The position numbers and the translations under genes are program-made. Shown here one piece after another: positions 16,220-24,463 of a DNA stretch of 64,000 nt (position 1 is its first letter; each line of letters opens with the position of its first letter). The notes beneath the pieces were generated by a model. It was not told the DNA's origin, searched no databases, and saw only the letters and a program-made list of their open reading frames with translations. This stretch comes from TMED14 sp963925545 (GTDB lineage Bacteria; Bacteroidota; Bacteroidia; Flavobacteriales; Schleiferiaceae): the NCBI GenBank assembly GCA_963925545.1, contig CAWUSA010000002.1:6247-70246 (forward strand), written 5' to 3'.

Positions 16220-17569
16220 CTAGCGGGGTTGAACCACCTTCAATCGCTTTCTGCGAAGGGCCTGTGCCACAAGGGACGTGAGATAGCCGTTGGCTGGAAT
16301 GGTCGTCATGCGCTGATTGAGCACATCCCATTGATCCAGGTCTGACATCAAGTCAACTTTTGCATAGCCGATGAGCTGGTAGTTGTCTAGGAGAAAAGCG
16401 ATTTTCTCACCAGGATTAGCCCCTTTGTCAACCAGAATAATCCGTGAATGGGGAAATGCAAGCTGCATAATCTGTTCAGAAGCCGTGGATGGCATGCTGA
16501 CTGCTTTCTGCTGATCATGGTTTCTCTTGAGGGTTGCTAAATTCCTCGCAACCATCTTGACATGCTCTGGCACGGCCAGATCTTCAGGTGATTTGTCATA
16601 ACGCAAGCACATGCCCGCAATCCACCACAAGCCTTCTTTCGTGTCAGCTACCTGCAAGGCAGGTTTTTGATGGCGCATGGGTTGGATATCCCAAAGGATG
16701 GCGTTGTCTGATTCAACGGCAACGAGTCCACGTTTGAGCTGGTACTTGTCAACAGTTTCATTGTAGGTGGGCTTGAGTCGCTTCAAGTCCATGTGTGCTT
16801 TGATTTCAGCCAGCAGCAGACTGCCTGTGGTTTCCACCTTGATGCTGGCAATGGCCTTTTGCATGGCCAAGGCTTTGTCACTTGTGGCCAGGAAATGCCG
16901 GTCAATACGCACACGCAATTGATCTGAACGACCAAGGTAAATCACCTTGCCAGCTGCATCGAACAGGTAATACACCCCCGTGGTTTTAACCAGCTTGGTG
17001 ATCTGTTCAGTGAATCTGTGGACGCCTGTTGCGCTTGGTTGTTTCAAAAAGGTGCCATGGATGTATTGCTCCCGATCTTTTTCTAACAAGATCTTGAGTA
17101 GGTCCACGGTTACCAGGGCATCCCCATCTGCGCGATGCCGCCTGCTGTTGGTCAAGTTCAAGTTTTCGCAGATGCTTGCAAGGCCATAGCTTTTCAAGCC
17201 AGGGATGAAGCGTTCTGCCAGGGGAATGGTGTCCATCACCACCCTTGAGTAGTCAAAGCCTAGCCGCGCAAACTCTTCTTTGAGGACGCGGTAGTCAAAG
17301 GGTGCGTTGTGAGCTACAATGATGGCGTCTTTGGTGATTTCCACGATGCGCTTGGCCACTTCATGAAACTTGGGTGCCGTCATGACATCCTTGTTTTTGA
17401 TGCCGGTCAGCTTTTCCACAAAGGGAGGGATGCGGGTGCCGTCAGGGTTGACCAAGGAGATGAATTGATCCACGATTTGTTCCCCGTCAAACAGGTAAAT
17501 AGCCACCTCAATGATGCGCTCTGTACCAGACTTTCCGCTGGTGCCTTCTAAATCGATAACTGCGTACAT
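16220..17569 (-). CDS. DEDDh exonuclease fused to a GIY-YIG (UvrC/Cho-like) nuclease domain
   Basis: Residues ~1-170 are a DnaQ-type 3'-5' exonuclease: ExoI motif VIDLEGTSG with the two acids, ExoII VAHNAPFDYRVL and ExoIII HRADGDALVTVDLL. Residues ~190-275 form a GIY-YIG domain (TGVYYLFDAAGKVIYLGRSDQLRVRIDRHF, with the catalytic glutamate in LLAEIKAH). The last ~170 residues are of the UvrC-like accessory type. The layout matches stand-alone repair nucleases related to Cho rather than the DNA polymerase proofreading subunit. Its start overlaps the stop of the PLP-protein gene (TGATG), so it ends the serC operon. Confidence 0.88.
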   Translation of the reverse strand: MYAVIDLEGTSGKSGTERIIEVAIYLFDGEQIVDQFISLVNPDGTRIPPFVEKLTGIKNKDVMTAPKFHEVAKRIVEITKDAIIVAHNAPFDYRVLKEEFARLGFDYSRVVMDTIPLAERFIPGLKSYGLASICENLNLTNSRRHRADGDALVTVDLLKILLEKDREQYIHGTFLKQPSATGVHRFTEQITKLVKTTGVYYLFDAAGKVIYLGRSDQLRVRIDRHFLATSDKALAMQKAIASIKVETTGSLLLAEIKAHMDLKRLKPTYNETVDKYQLKRGLVAVESDNAILWDIQPMRHQKPALQVADTKEGLWWIAGMCLRYDKSPEDLAVPEHVKMVARNLATLKRNHDQQKAVSMPSTASEQIMQLAFPHSRIILVDKGANPGEKIAFLLDNYQLIGYAKVDLMSDLDQWDVLNQRMTTIPANGYLTSLVAQALRRKRLKVVQPR

Positions 17570-18222
17570 CAGGACCGTTGACCAAAGATTGATGACCCCA
17601 CGCGGACCATGGTGCTGCCCTTTTCAATGGCTAATTGAAAGTCCCCACTCATGCCCATGCTGATTTGCTTGAATGCTGGGCTAAACCGTTCTTTCAAGCC
17701 ATCAAAGGCTGATTGCAAGCACTGAAACTCAGTTGAAATCTGTGATTTGTCATCGGTGAATGTGGCCATGCCCATCAGTCCACAAATGGTCAAATGGGGG
17801 TAGTCTTCAGGTTGAAAGGCTTGCAGTTCTTCCAGCTCATAGCCTTGTTTGCTGCTTTCCGTGGCGATGTGCATTTGCAGCAAAACATTGATGTTTCGAT
17901 CATTCAGTGCAGCTGCTTTGTTCAATGCGTTTGCGACCTTGTTTCGATCCACGCTGTGGACCATGTGCACAAAAGAGGCGAAGTCCTTGACTTTGTTGCT
18001 TTGGATATGCCCTATCATGTGCCAGCGAATGTCTGATGGCAAGACAGCAGCTTTCTTCGCCATTTCTTGCACACGGTTTTCGCCAAAGTCTCTTTGCCCT
18101 GCCTGGTAGAGGATTTCAATGGCCTCAATGGGCTTGGTTTTGCTCACCGCCACCAAGGTGACATGTGATGGCAGTTTAGCCTGCACGTCATGCAGGTTGT
18201 CAATCAACGGTGTCATTCCCAT
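17569..18222 (-). CDS. YggS family PLP-binding protein (PLP homeostasis)
   Basis: Alanine-racemase-fold protein without known enzymatic activity that buffers pyridoxal phosphate. The 217 residues carry the PLP lysine in LVAVSKTKP, the RDFGENRVQE segment, HMIGHIQSNK and the phosphate-binding end MGMSGDFQLAIEKGSTMVRVGSSIFG. It overlaps the DUF1015 gene by 10 bases. The link to serC, a PLP enzyme, in the same operon fits a role in PLP supply. Confidence 0.93.
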   Translation of the reverse strand: MGMTPLIDNLHDVQAKLPSHVTLVAVSKTKPIEAIEILYQAGQRDFGENRVQEMAKKAAVLPSDIRWHMIGHIQSNKVKDFASFVHMVHSVDRNKVANALNKAAALNDRNINVLLQMHIATESSKQGYELEELQAFQPEDYPHLTICGLMGMATFTDDKSQISTEFQCLQSAFDGLKERFSPAFKQISMGMSGDFQLAIEKGSTMVRVGSSIFGQRS

Positions 18223-19331
18223 GCGTACAAAGTGATGCCGGATCGCAATTTAGGTTCGATGTAGGTGCTTTTGGGTGGCACAGTTTCGCCGCGGTCTGCC
18301 AATGAACGGACATCTTTCCAATGGGGCTTTGGCAAGACAAAGGCGCTGTCGCCCTCATCCAATGCTTCTATCAGTTGATCCAAGGGTAAATCCCCTGGCA
18401 GGTAGCGCATGCGGGCATCATCCCTTTCATCGATGATTTGCATGCAAGGATGAAGAACATGGTCAAACAGCCATTGACTTTCCGGGAATGCTATGCCTTC
18501 ATCTGTTAAATGGTACCAGTTGCCACCATGGAAGGCGTAGATGCCAGACTCAGGCAAGCCTTGAGGGGCATCCTTGAGTGGGCTGCCCAGGTCGATCCAT
18601 GTGCTGGCCTGGTCATTGGATACAATGCGGTGGAAGGACGTCACGTGCAATTGGCTTTCATCCAGCACAAAGGCCATGACACCATCCTGTTTGTTGAGCA
18701 GTTTGGATGAGGCGATTCGGTGATGGCCATCTGCCACATAAAAGGCATCCATGTCGCCAAAAGCTTGAGCAATTTGCTCATTGAAGGATTGAGGAACAGG
18801 CCAGAGGCAATGGATTGCCATGTCTGTTGTGGCGAATTCAACATCAGCATTCGAAGCGGTCACTTCACCGATGATTGACGAGATGGTTGCTTGGGGCTCA
18901 TGGGTCAAAAGGATGGGCTCTGCATGAAAACCCACGGTTTCCAAATAGGCGGCAAAGAGCTGCTCTCTTTTAGCCAATGTAGCCTCATGCGGTTTGATGC
19001 GGCCCGCCTGGTAATCCTTCAAGGAAGCCAGGCCAATGATGCCTGTGAATGCATGACCATGCCAGGTTTGCCGGTAGATGTAGTAGCTGGCATTGGTTTC
19101 CTTCACCAGGTAGCCTGAGGAAAGGAAATCGACAAATCCCTTGCGGACACCCATGAAAACGGGTTCACCTTCCCCTGATTTGCGCTGAAGCACATGCATC
19201 AAAGAGTAGGGGTTGGAAGAGAGCTTTTGCCAGAGGTCTTCCTCTTTGTAGGTCACGTAGGACCGAGTGCTAACCAATGAGGCCAATGCCCTAGGGGGGC
19301 GGATAGCAGCAAAAGGTTTTAGCTTTTCCAT
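18213..19331 (-). CDS. DUF1015 family protein
   Basis: 372 residues with the family hallmarks: KPFAAIRPP at the N-terminus, KPHEATLAKRE (113-123) and ADGHHRIAS (200-208). The DGHHR motif sits in the same kind of position as the nucleotide-contacting loops of the ParB/sulfiredoxin/SerK superfamily, so a nucleotide-dependent activity is plausible. It lies 3 bases downstream of serA and overlaps the PLP-protein gene, a neighbourhood repeated in many Bacteroidota that suggests a role in serine metabolism. No function is proven. Confidence 0.85.
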   Translation of the reverse strand: MEKLKPFAAIRPPRALASLVSTRSYVTYKEEDLWQKLSSNPYSLMHVLQRKSGEGEPVFMGVRKGFVDFLSSGYLVKETNASYYIYRQTWHGHAFTGIIGLASLKDYQAGRIKPHEATLAKREQLFAAYLETVGFHAEPILLTHEPQATISSIIGEVTASNADVEFATTDMAIHCLWPVPQSFNEQIAQAFGDMDAFYVADGHHRIASSKLLNKQDGVMAFVLDESQLHVTSFHRIVSNDQASTWIDLGSPLKDAPQGLPESGIYAFHGGNWYHLTDEGIAFPESQWLFDHVLHPCMQIIDERDDARMRYLPGDLPLDQLIEALDEGDSAFVLPKPHWKDVRSLADRGETVPPKSTYIEPKLRSGITLYAWE

Positions 19332-19334
19332 GGC

Positions 19335-20285
19335 TTAGCTCTTGGCCATGATTTGCTCCGCCAATTCAAGCCCAATTCTGGCTTGCGCTTCCACAGTGGC
19401 CGCGCCGATGTGAGGTGTGAGTGACACATGAGGGTTCATCAAGATCTGAACGGATGGCTTTGGCTCGTCGACAAACACATCCAAACCAGCGGCTTTGATG
19501 TGTTGGGATTTCAGGGCATCGATCAAGGCCGGTTCGTTAACCACGCCACCGCGGGCAGCATTGATCAAAAAGGCGCCTTTCTTCATGGTGGCAAGGGCTT
19601 TTGCATCAATCAATTCACTGTTGCCTCCGATGTGCAAGGTGACCACGTCAGCTGCTCGAAGGACTTCGTTCATGCTGAGCATGCTGGCTGAAGTTTTCAG
19701 TATTTGACCATCTGCAAAGGCCACCTCAAAGTCCCCATCCAGGAGGTGGGGGTCATGAGCAATCACTCGCATGCCAACACCGTAGGCTCGACGTGCAACA
19801 GCCTTGCCAATGCGGCCAAACCCGATGATTCCAAGGGTTTTTCCAGACAGTTCACTGCCTTTTGCGTAGGCTTTTTTCAATTGCCCAAACTGGCTATCGC
19901 CATCCAGCGGCATGTTTCTGTTGGCGTCATGCAAATGACGAACCATCCCAAAGAGGTGTGCAAACACCAACTCAGCCACAGAATCGGAGCTGGCAGCAGG
20001 GGTGTTAAACACCTTCAAGCCTTTGCTTTTTGCGTAGTCCACATCGATGTTGTCCATGCCTACGCCGCCACGACCTACCATTTTAAGGCTGGGGCATGCG
20101 TCAATCATGTCTTGCCTGACAGTGGTCGCAGAGCGAACCAGAATGGCATCCACCTTGTGTTGGTTGATGTAGTCGATGAGTTGGCTTTGTGCCACTTTGG
20201 TGGTGATGACGCTGTGGCCGCCAGCGGTCAAAGCATCGATGCCTGATGTTGCAAGGCCGTCATTGGCCAGTATGGTGAGTGACAT
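19335..20285 (-). CDS. serA: D-3-phosphoglycerate dehydrogenase, short form
   Basis: Oxidises 3-phosphoglycerate with NAD to start serine synthesis. The 316 residues have the D-2-hydroxyacid dehydrogenase layout: GGVGMDNIDVDYAKSKG, the Rossmann motif LGIIGFGRIGKAVARR, INAARGGVVNE with the catalytic arginine, DVFVDEP with the acid, and LTPHIGAAT with the histidine. It lacks the ACT and intervening domains of long SerA, so feedback inhibition through an ACT site is not expected. Its position 15 bases after serC decides the assignment among hydroxyacid dehydrogenases. Confidence 0.92.
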   Translation of the reverse strand: MSLTILANDGLATSGIDALTAGGHSVITTKVAQSQLIDYINQHKVDAILVRSATTVRQDMIDACPSLKMVGRGGVGMDNIDVDYAKSKGLKVFNTPAASSDSVAELVFAHLFGMVRHLHDANRNMPLDGDSQFGQLKKAYAKGSELSGKTLGIIGFGRIGKAVARRAYGVGMRVIAHDPHLLDGDFEVAFADGQILKTSASMLSMNEVLRAADVVTLHIGGNSELIDAKALATMKKGAFLINAARGGVVNEPALIDALKSQHIKAAGLDVFVDEPKPSVQILMNPHVSLTPHIGAATVEAQARIGLELAEQIMAKS

Positions 20286-20300
20286 GGTTGAGTTTGGGTA

Positions 20301-21368
20301 TTAAGCTTGTTGTTCAAGTTCTTGCATGACTGCCACAAGGGCTTTCACACTATCAAGTCGCAAGGCATTGTACATGGATGCCCGGTACCCGCCAACTGAT
20401 CGATGGCCCTTGATGCCTATGATGCCAGCATCTGCTGCCAGTTGTTCAAAGGCAGCACCTTTGCTTTCATCCGCCAAAAGGAAGCAGGCATTCATCAAGG
20501 ATCGGCTATCCTCCCGAGCAGTGCCACGGAACAAGGGGTTGCGATCAATTTCTGCATAGAGCATGGAAGCGCGTGCATTGGCCAGTGACGCCATGGCTTC
20601 TAGGCCGCCCTCAGACTTGATCCAGCGAAGGGTGAGCAGTGAAGTATAGATGGCAAAGACCGGCGGTGTGTTGAACATGCTTTCCTTGTCTGCATGCACG
20701 AGGTAGTCCAACATGGACGGGATGCTGCGGCCTGTTTTGCCAAGGATTGACTTGCGTACAGCAACAAGGGTGGTTCCAGCAGGACCTAAGTTCTTCTGTG
20801 CGCCGGCATAGATCAAATCGAATTGATTGAAGTCCATGGGGCGAGAGAATATGTCAGAGGACATGTCGCAGACCAGCACGTCATCGGTGGCAGGGAAGGT
20901 GGTCATTTCTGTACCTACAATGGTGTTGTTGCTTGTGCAGTGCACATAGTCCATGCCTGTTGGCAAAGATGACATGTCAGGGATGTGATTGAAGCCGTCT
21001 TCTTCTGAGCTGGCAAACACATGAACCTCGCCAAAAGCCTTGGCCTCTTTGATGGCCTTCTTGCTCCATGTGCCAGTATTCATGTAGGCAGCCTGTCCAT
21101 CGACCTTCATTAAGTTGTAGGCTGTCATCAAGAACTGCATGCTTGCGCCACCTTGCAAAAAGAGCACTTCATAATCTTCATCGAGGTTCAGTAGCTCTTT
21201 GGTCAAAGCGATGGCTTCATTCATGACGGCAACCAAGCGCTTGTCGCGGTGACTGATGGAAATCAGGCTGAGTCCAGTGTTCTCAAAATTCAAAAGGGCA
21301 TCAGCAGCGCCTTGGACAACGCTTTGGTCAAGAATGCAAGGGCCGGCAGTAAAGTTGTGTTTGGTCAT
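20301..21368 (-). CDS. serC: Phosphoserine aminotransferase
   Basis: PLP enzyme converting 3-phosphohydroxypyruvate and glutamate to phosphoserine; it can also serve pyridoxine synthesis. The 355 residues start MTKHNFTAGPCIL. The N-terminal phosphate loop segment FLQGGASMQF, the PLP lysine in YAGAQKNLGPAGT, and NTPPVFAIY near the active site are all present. It is first in the operon serC-serA-DUF1015-PLP protein-exonuclease. serB is not in the window. Confidence 0.97.
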   Translation of the reverse strand: MTKHNFTAGPCILDQSVVQGAADALLNFENTGLSLISISHRDKRLVAVMNEAIALTKELLNLDEDYEVLFLQGGASMQFLMTAYNLMKVDGQAAYMNTGTWSKKAIKEAKAFGEVHVFASSEEDGFNHIPDMSSLPTGMDYVHCTSNNTIVGTEMTTFPATDDVLVCDMSSDIFSRPMDFNQFDLIYAGAQKNLGPAGTTLVAVRKSILGKTGRSIPSMLDYLVHADKESMFNTPPVFAIYTSLLTLRWIKSEGGLEAMASLANARASMLYAEIDRNPLFRGTAREDSRSLMNACFLLADESKGAAFEQLAADAGIIGIKGHRSVGGYRASMYNALRLDSVKALVAVMQELEQQA

Positions 21369-21387
21369 TGGTTTATATATGGCTTGG

Positions 21388-21395
21388 CAAAGGTA
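21388..21395 (-). promoter_or_regulatory. -7 element of the serC operon
   Basis: Minus-strand TACCTTTG matches TAnnTTTG exactly and ends 19 bases before the serC ATG. It occupies the bases just after the stop of the upstream secreted-protein gene. No TTG lies at the expected -33 distance. Confidence 0.5.
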
Positions 21396-22196
21396 CTAAG
21401 ATGCCAACCGCCATTTGCCTCTGTTGAATTCTAGCGGGGCTTGTGCCAATGTGGGGCCGTATCGGCGATAGTCACCCACCTGGCCATGGCGCATCGGGGC
21501 CAATTGATCGATTAAAATTTTGCCGGGCTTGATTTGCTTGATCGATGCTGAAACCCCTGTAGCGTACTGAAGAATCAGGCGGGTTGCGGGCCTGTCAAAC
21601 GCTTGGTCATTGAAGCTCTCAAGGGCAAAAACAGGCGACCCAAAGTGAGGTCCATGCTTGCTCAATATCACGGGCTCTACAATTTTTCTTTGCGCCTGCA
21701 TGGGGTTCATTGATGGCTGAAAGATCAGGGCCAGGTAGTGGGTGATGCCAGATCGCTTAACCTGAACGATGTCATAAGTCATCCCCATGTTGTAATCAGC
21801 ACATCGGTACCGACCATCATGACTCAGCCCCTCCATAGTGGATGACTGCCCTTGGGTGGCTTTGTTGTACCAGGTTTTGTTGTGCTGCCATGCAGCAATG
21901 CCTCGAAAAGCATAATGGCCTTGTGTCTGAGGAATGGCTAAACTGATAAGTGCCAGTTTCCCATTGGGAGAAACACTCACAAGGATAGGGTGTTCAGCAA
22001 GGGCTGATAAGGTAGCAGGAACCCCCATCGAGTCCATCTGAGAAAGTATGCGGGCTTGCATGCGTTCGCCAGCCTGCAGTCGAATGGGAGCAGTTGCACC
22101 TTCTAACATGGTGGTTGACCACTGACTGATGCTGTCCATCTGAGCATGCATCGCATAGGATTGCCACAGCATGCAACAAAGGATCAGGTTCCGCAT
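21396..22196 (-). CDS. Secreted protein of unknown function
   Basis: 266 residues with a short signal peptide (MRNLILCCMLWQSYAMHAQ, cleavage after about 19). The mature part contains VSVSPNGKLALISLA and LSHDGRYRCADYNMGMTYDIVQVKR, which read like beta strands of a periplasmic beta-rich domain. I do not recognise a family, and no catalytic motif is visible. The ATG abuts the ferredoxin stop with no spacer (TGAATG), so the two genes are probably co-transcribed. Confidence 0.7.
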   Translation of the reverse strand: MRNLILCCMLWQSYAMHAQMDSISQWSTTMLEGATAPIRLQAGERMQARILSQMDSMGVPATLSALAEHPILVSVSPNGKLALISLAIPQTQGHYAFRGIAAWQHNKTWYNKATQGQSSTMEGLSHDGRYRCADYNMGMTYDIVQVKRSGITHYLALIFQPSMNPMQAQRKIVEPVILSKHGPHFGSPVFALESFNDQAFDRPATRLILQYATGVSASIKQIKPGKILIDQLAPMRHGQVGDYRRYGPTLAQAPLEFNRGKWRLAS

Positions 22197-22547
22197 TCAG
22201 TCCAGGTGTAGGAAGTCTTTTTTTTCTAGAAGTGCTGCATCTGTTTCCACATGGTCTTCGTCTGGCACACAGCAATCCACAGGGCAAACTTCTGCGCATT
22301 GAGGTTCTCCATGGAAGCCAATGCACTCGGTGCATTTGTCAGTTACGATGTAATACAGGTCAAAACTGACCGGTTCTTGCTCCGTATCAGCATTGGTGGC
22401 CACGCCTGAAGTGCTCACCATATCTCCCTTAAGGCCAGTGCCCTCATTGAATCGCCACTCCATGCCACCTTCATAAATGGCATTGTTGGGGCATTCTGGC
22501 TCGCAGGCGCCACAATTGATGCATTCGTCGGTGATGATGATAGCCAT
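22197..22547 (-). CDS. 2[4Fe-4S] ferredoxin
   Basis: Small electron carrier of 116 residues. The start MAIIITDECINCGACEPECP gives the first CxxCxxCxxxC cluster motif; the second is in CTECIGFHGEPQCAEVCPVDCC, with the eight-residue insertion typical of Alvin-type ferredoxins. A middle acidic insert (residues ~25-65) is longer than in clostridial ferredoxins but usual for Bacteroidota. It is divergent from the acyl-CoA reductase gene, a pairing often conserved in this phylum. Confidence 0.95.
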   Translation of the reverse strand: MAIIITDECINCGACEPECPNNAIYEGGMEWRFNEGTGLKGDMVSTSGVATNADTEQEPVSFDLYYIVTDKCTECIGFHGEPQCAEVCPVDCCVPDEDHVETDAALLEKKDFLHLD

Positions 22548-22562
22548 TTGGATACTTTTACG

Positions 22563-22570
22563 CAAAGATA
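22563..22570 (-). promoter_or_regulatory. -7 element for the ferredoxin gene
   Basis: Minus-strand TATCTTTG matches TAnnTTTG and ends 15 bases before the ferredoxin ATG, inside the 25-base divergent spacer. A weaker plus-strand TACTTTTA at 22553-22560 could serve the acyl-CoA reductase gene, so the two promoters would overlap. Confidence 0.45.
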
Positions 22571-22572
22571 AG

Positions 22573-23580
22573 ATGGTAATGGATGGAATAAGTCACAGAT
22601 GGCAGGCACTTGTCACTTTAGGTAGGAAAATGTCAGATTTGGCAATGGATAAAGACCTGCTAGAAACAGCGAAGATTCACAACGCTTGGTTCACGCCGGA
22701 CTTTTCAAAGCGGGCCTTCAAGGGATGGTCACAAGCTTTGCGATCTGAAGCTGTCGAGCAGTGGTACGATCAGGCCTTATCCAATGGGTACAGTGAAGCA
22801 AAAACCGCCAAGCAGGTCGGTATTCTCTGCGCGGGAAACCTGCCCATGGTTGGTTTGCACGACATGCTAACCGCTTATGTCTTAGGTCATCAAGTGAAAA
22901 TAAAACTGAGCAGCGATGACAAAATCTTGATGTTAGCCGTCATTGATAGCTTGAAGGGCATAGACCCAACAGCTGTCATTGACCCCAGTGACAACCTCAA
23001 AGGCATTGAGGCCATCATTGCTACAGGAAACAACAACAGCTTGGGGTATTTCAAGCAATACTTTGGCCATTTGCCACACCTGTTTCGTAGTTCCCGGACT
23101 TCAGTGGCAGTTCTGGATGGCAACGAGACGGCAGAGGACATGGCTAATTTGGCAGAGGATGTTTTTCTCTTTTTTGGCCGCGGTTGCCGCAGTGTCACAC
23201 ACCTGTTTATCCCGGAAGACTATGATGTGCAACGCCTGTTCAAGTCGTGGTTTGACTGGGGGCACCTAGCTGAACATGCAAAGTATGGTTCCAATTTTGA
23301 CTACCACCGGGCGCTTTACATGCTCAATAAGGAGTTTTTTCTAGAAAACCATTTCACCTTGTTGCGGGAGAACCCGGCTTTGAAACCGCCAGTCGCAGTG
23401 ATTCATGCTTCCAGGTATGCCAACCTTAATGCAGTGAAGTCCCTCATCAACGAAAAGGCCGACGAGATTCAAACCACGGTTGGTAAGGGCATGGATTGCG
23501 CTTTTGGCCAATCCCAGTTGCCTGAGCTGTGGGATTACTCGGATGGGGTTGATACCCTGTCATTTTTAGCCAAGGCATAG
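22573..23580 (+). CDS. Acyl-CoA reductase (LuxC-like)
   Basis: Belongs to the LuxC-type acyl-CoA reductase group, an aldehyde dehydrogenase relative that reduces acyl thioesters with NADPH. The 335 residues contain VGILCAGNLPMVGLHDM (substrate/cofactor region) and the nucleophile cysteine in FFGRGCRSVTHLFIP. The start may be the ATG at 22573 or the one at 22579 (MDGISHRW). No luxAB or other lux genes are present, so the role is not bioluminescence; fatty aldehyde or alcohol formation is possible. Substrate cannot be read from sequence. Confidence 0.85.
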   Translation: MVMDGISHRWQALVTLGRKMSDLAMDKDLLETAKIHNAWFTPDFSKRAFKGWSQALRSEAVEQWYDQALSNGYSEAKTAKQVGILCAGNLPMVGLHDMLTAYVLGHQVKIKLSSDDKILMLAVIDSLKGIDPTAVIDPSDNLKGIEAIIATGNNNSLGYFKQYFGHLPHLFRSSRTSVAVLDGNETAEDMANLAEDVFLFFGRGCRSVTHLFIPEDYDVQRLFKSWFDWGHLAEHAKYGSNFDYHRALYMLNKEFFLENHFTLLRENPALKPPVAVIHASRYANLNAVKSLINEKADEIQTTVGKGMDCAFGQSQLPELWDYSDGVDTLSFLAKA

Positions 23581-23628
23581 GTTGTCATCCCACACCCTAT
23601 TGAATGACATGATTAATGGCATTTTAAG

Positions 23629-24405
23629 CTATTTCCAGCCCTCGTATACACCTAGTCCAAATAATGCGTAGTCCAGTTTAGATGGGTCTTCAGGGCTTAT
23701 TGATCGAATGGATGAGTCCAACTCTATGACTGCTTTCCAGTCGTTTTGTTTTCTTGTTAATAGCCCGAGGCTTCGCGCAACACGGCCGCTATGAACGTCA
23801 AGAGGAATACTAAGAAGAGCAGGGTCTATATCCCATATGCCAAAATCGACACCTTCAGTATTGGGCCGAGCCATCCATCTAGCGTACATCACTAAACGCT
23901 TACATGCACTCCCTTTGGTAGGGTCTCCAAAATGTTTGCTCGCTCGTTGGGGGAGACCATGATTTAGGAGAAAAATTTTAAAGACAGTAAAAGCACCGCC
24001 AAGATTTGTAGCGTCGGGTGTTAGGGTTTGTTTGAAAAATTCACCAATTGAAGCGTAGCCTTGATAGAGTTGTTGTAGCGCTAAAACCAGCCCCCTAATG
24101 TCCTCATCTTTAAATGTGCGGTGAACAAATCCATCAAAGGATTTCAAATCAACAGAGCTGGCATTTGTAACAAAATCTGCAGGACTGTTGTCCATTCGTT
24201 CCATCAAGTCCTTTGATTTTGATATGATGGTTTTACGACCTCCCCAACTTAGCATTGCAGCAATGAGTCCGCTGATTTCAATGTCTTTGGTGCTAGCGTA
24301 TGAGTGGGGAATCTGTATCGGATCATCTTGGATGAAACTGGATTGTGCGTATTGATTAGCTTTCGCAATCAAAAAATCCCGAAGTTCTCCTTGAGGTAAG
24401 TTCAT
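23629..24405 (-). CDS. TIGR02757 (DUF2400) family protein
   Basis: 258 residues, recognised by IAAMLSWGGRKTIISKS near residue 50, the RWMARPNTEGVDFGIW segment near 180 and the PLDVHSGRVARSLGLL segment near 205. The family's helical fold and conserved acids and arginines recall helix-hairpin-helix DNA glycosylases, but its function is not established. A few lines sampled by eye are around 40-47% GC, below most neighbours. It converges on the acyl-CoA reductase gene and lies 58 bases downstream of the beta-helix lipoprotein. Confidence 0.88.
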   Translation of the reverse strand: MNLPQGELRDFLIAKANQYAQSSFIQDDPIQIPHSYASTKDIEISGLIAAMLSWGGRKTIISKSKDLMERMDNSPADFVTNASSVDLKSFDGFVHRTFKDEDIRGLVLALQQLYQGYASIGEFFKQTLTPDATNLGGAFTVFKIFLLNHGLPQRASKHFGDPTKGSACKRLVMYARWMARPNTEGVDFGIWDIDPALLSIPLDVHSGRVARSLGLLTRKQNDWKAVIELDSSIRSISPEDPSKLDYALFGLGVYEGWK

Positions 24406-24463
24406 TTTGAGTTTTTAAGCTTGTACAAGTGAGCGCTATTCAAGTGGATCAGTTGTAGATGCG

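Noticed and set aside
19704..20246. 180-residue open frame antisense to serA
   Set aside because: It lies entirely inside a confirmed serA and shows low-complexity His/Ala-rich translation with no recognisable motif; typical antisense shadow.
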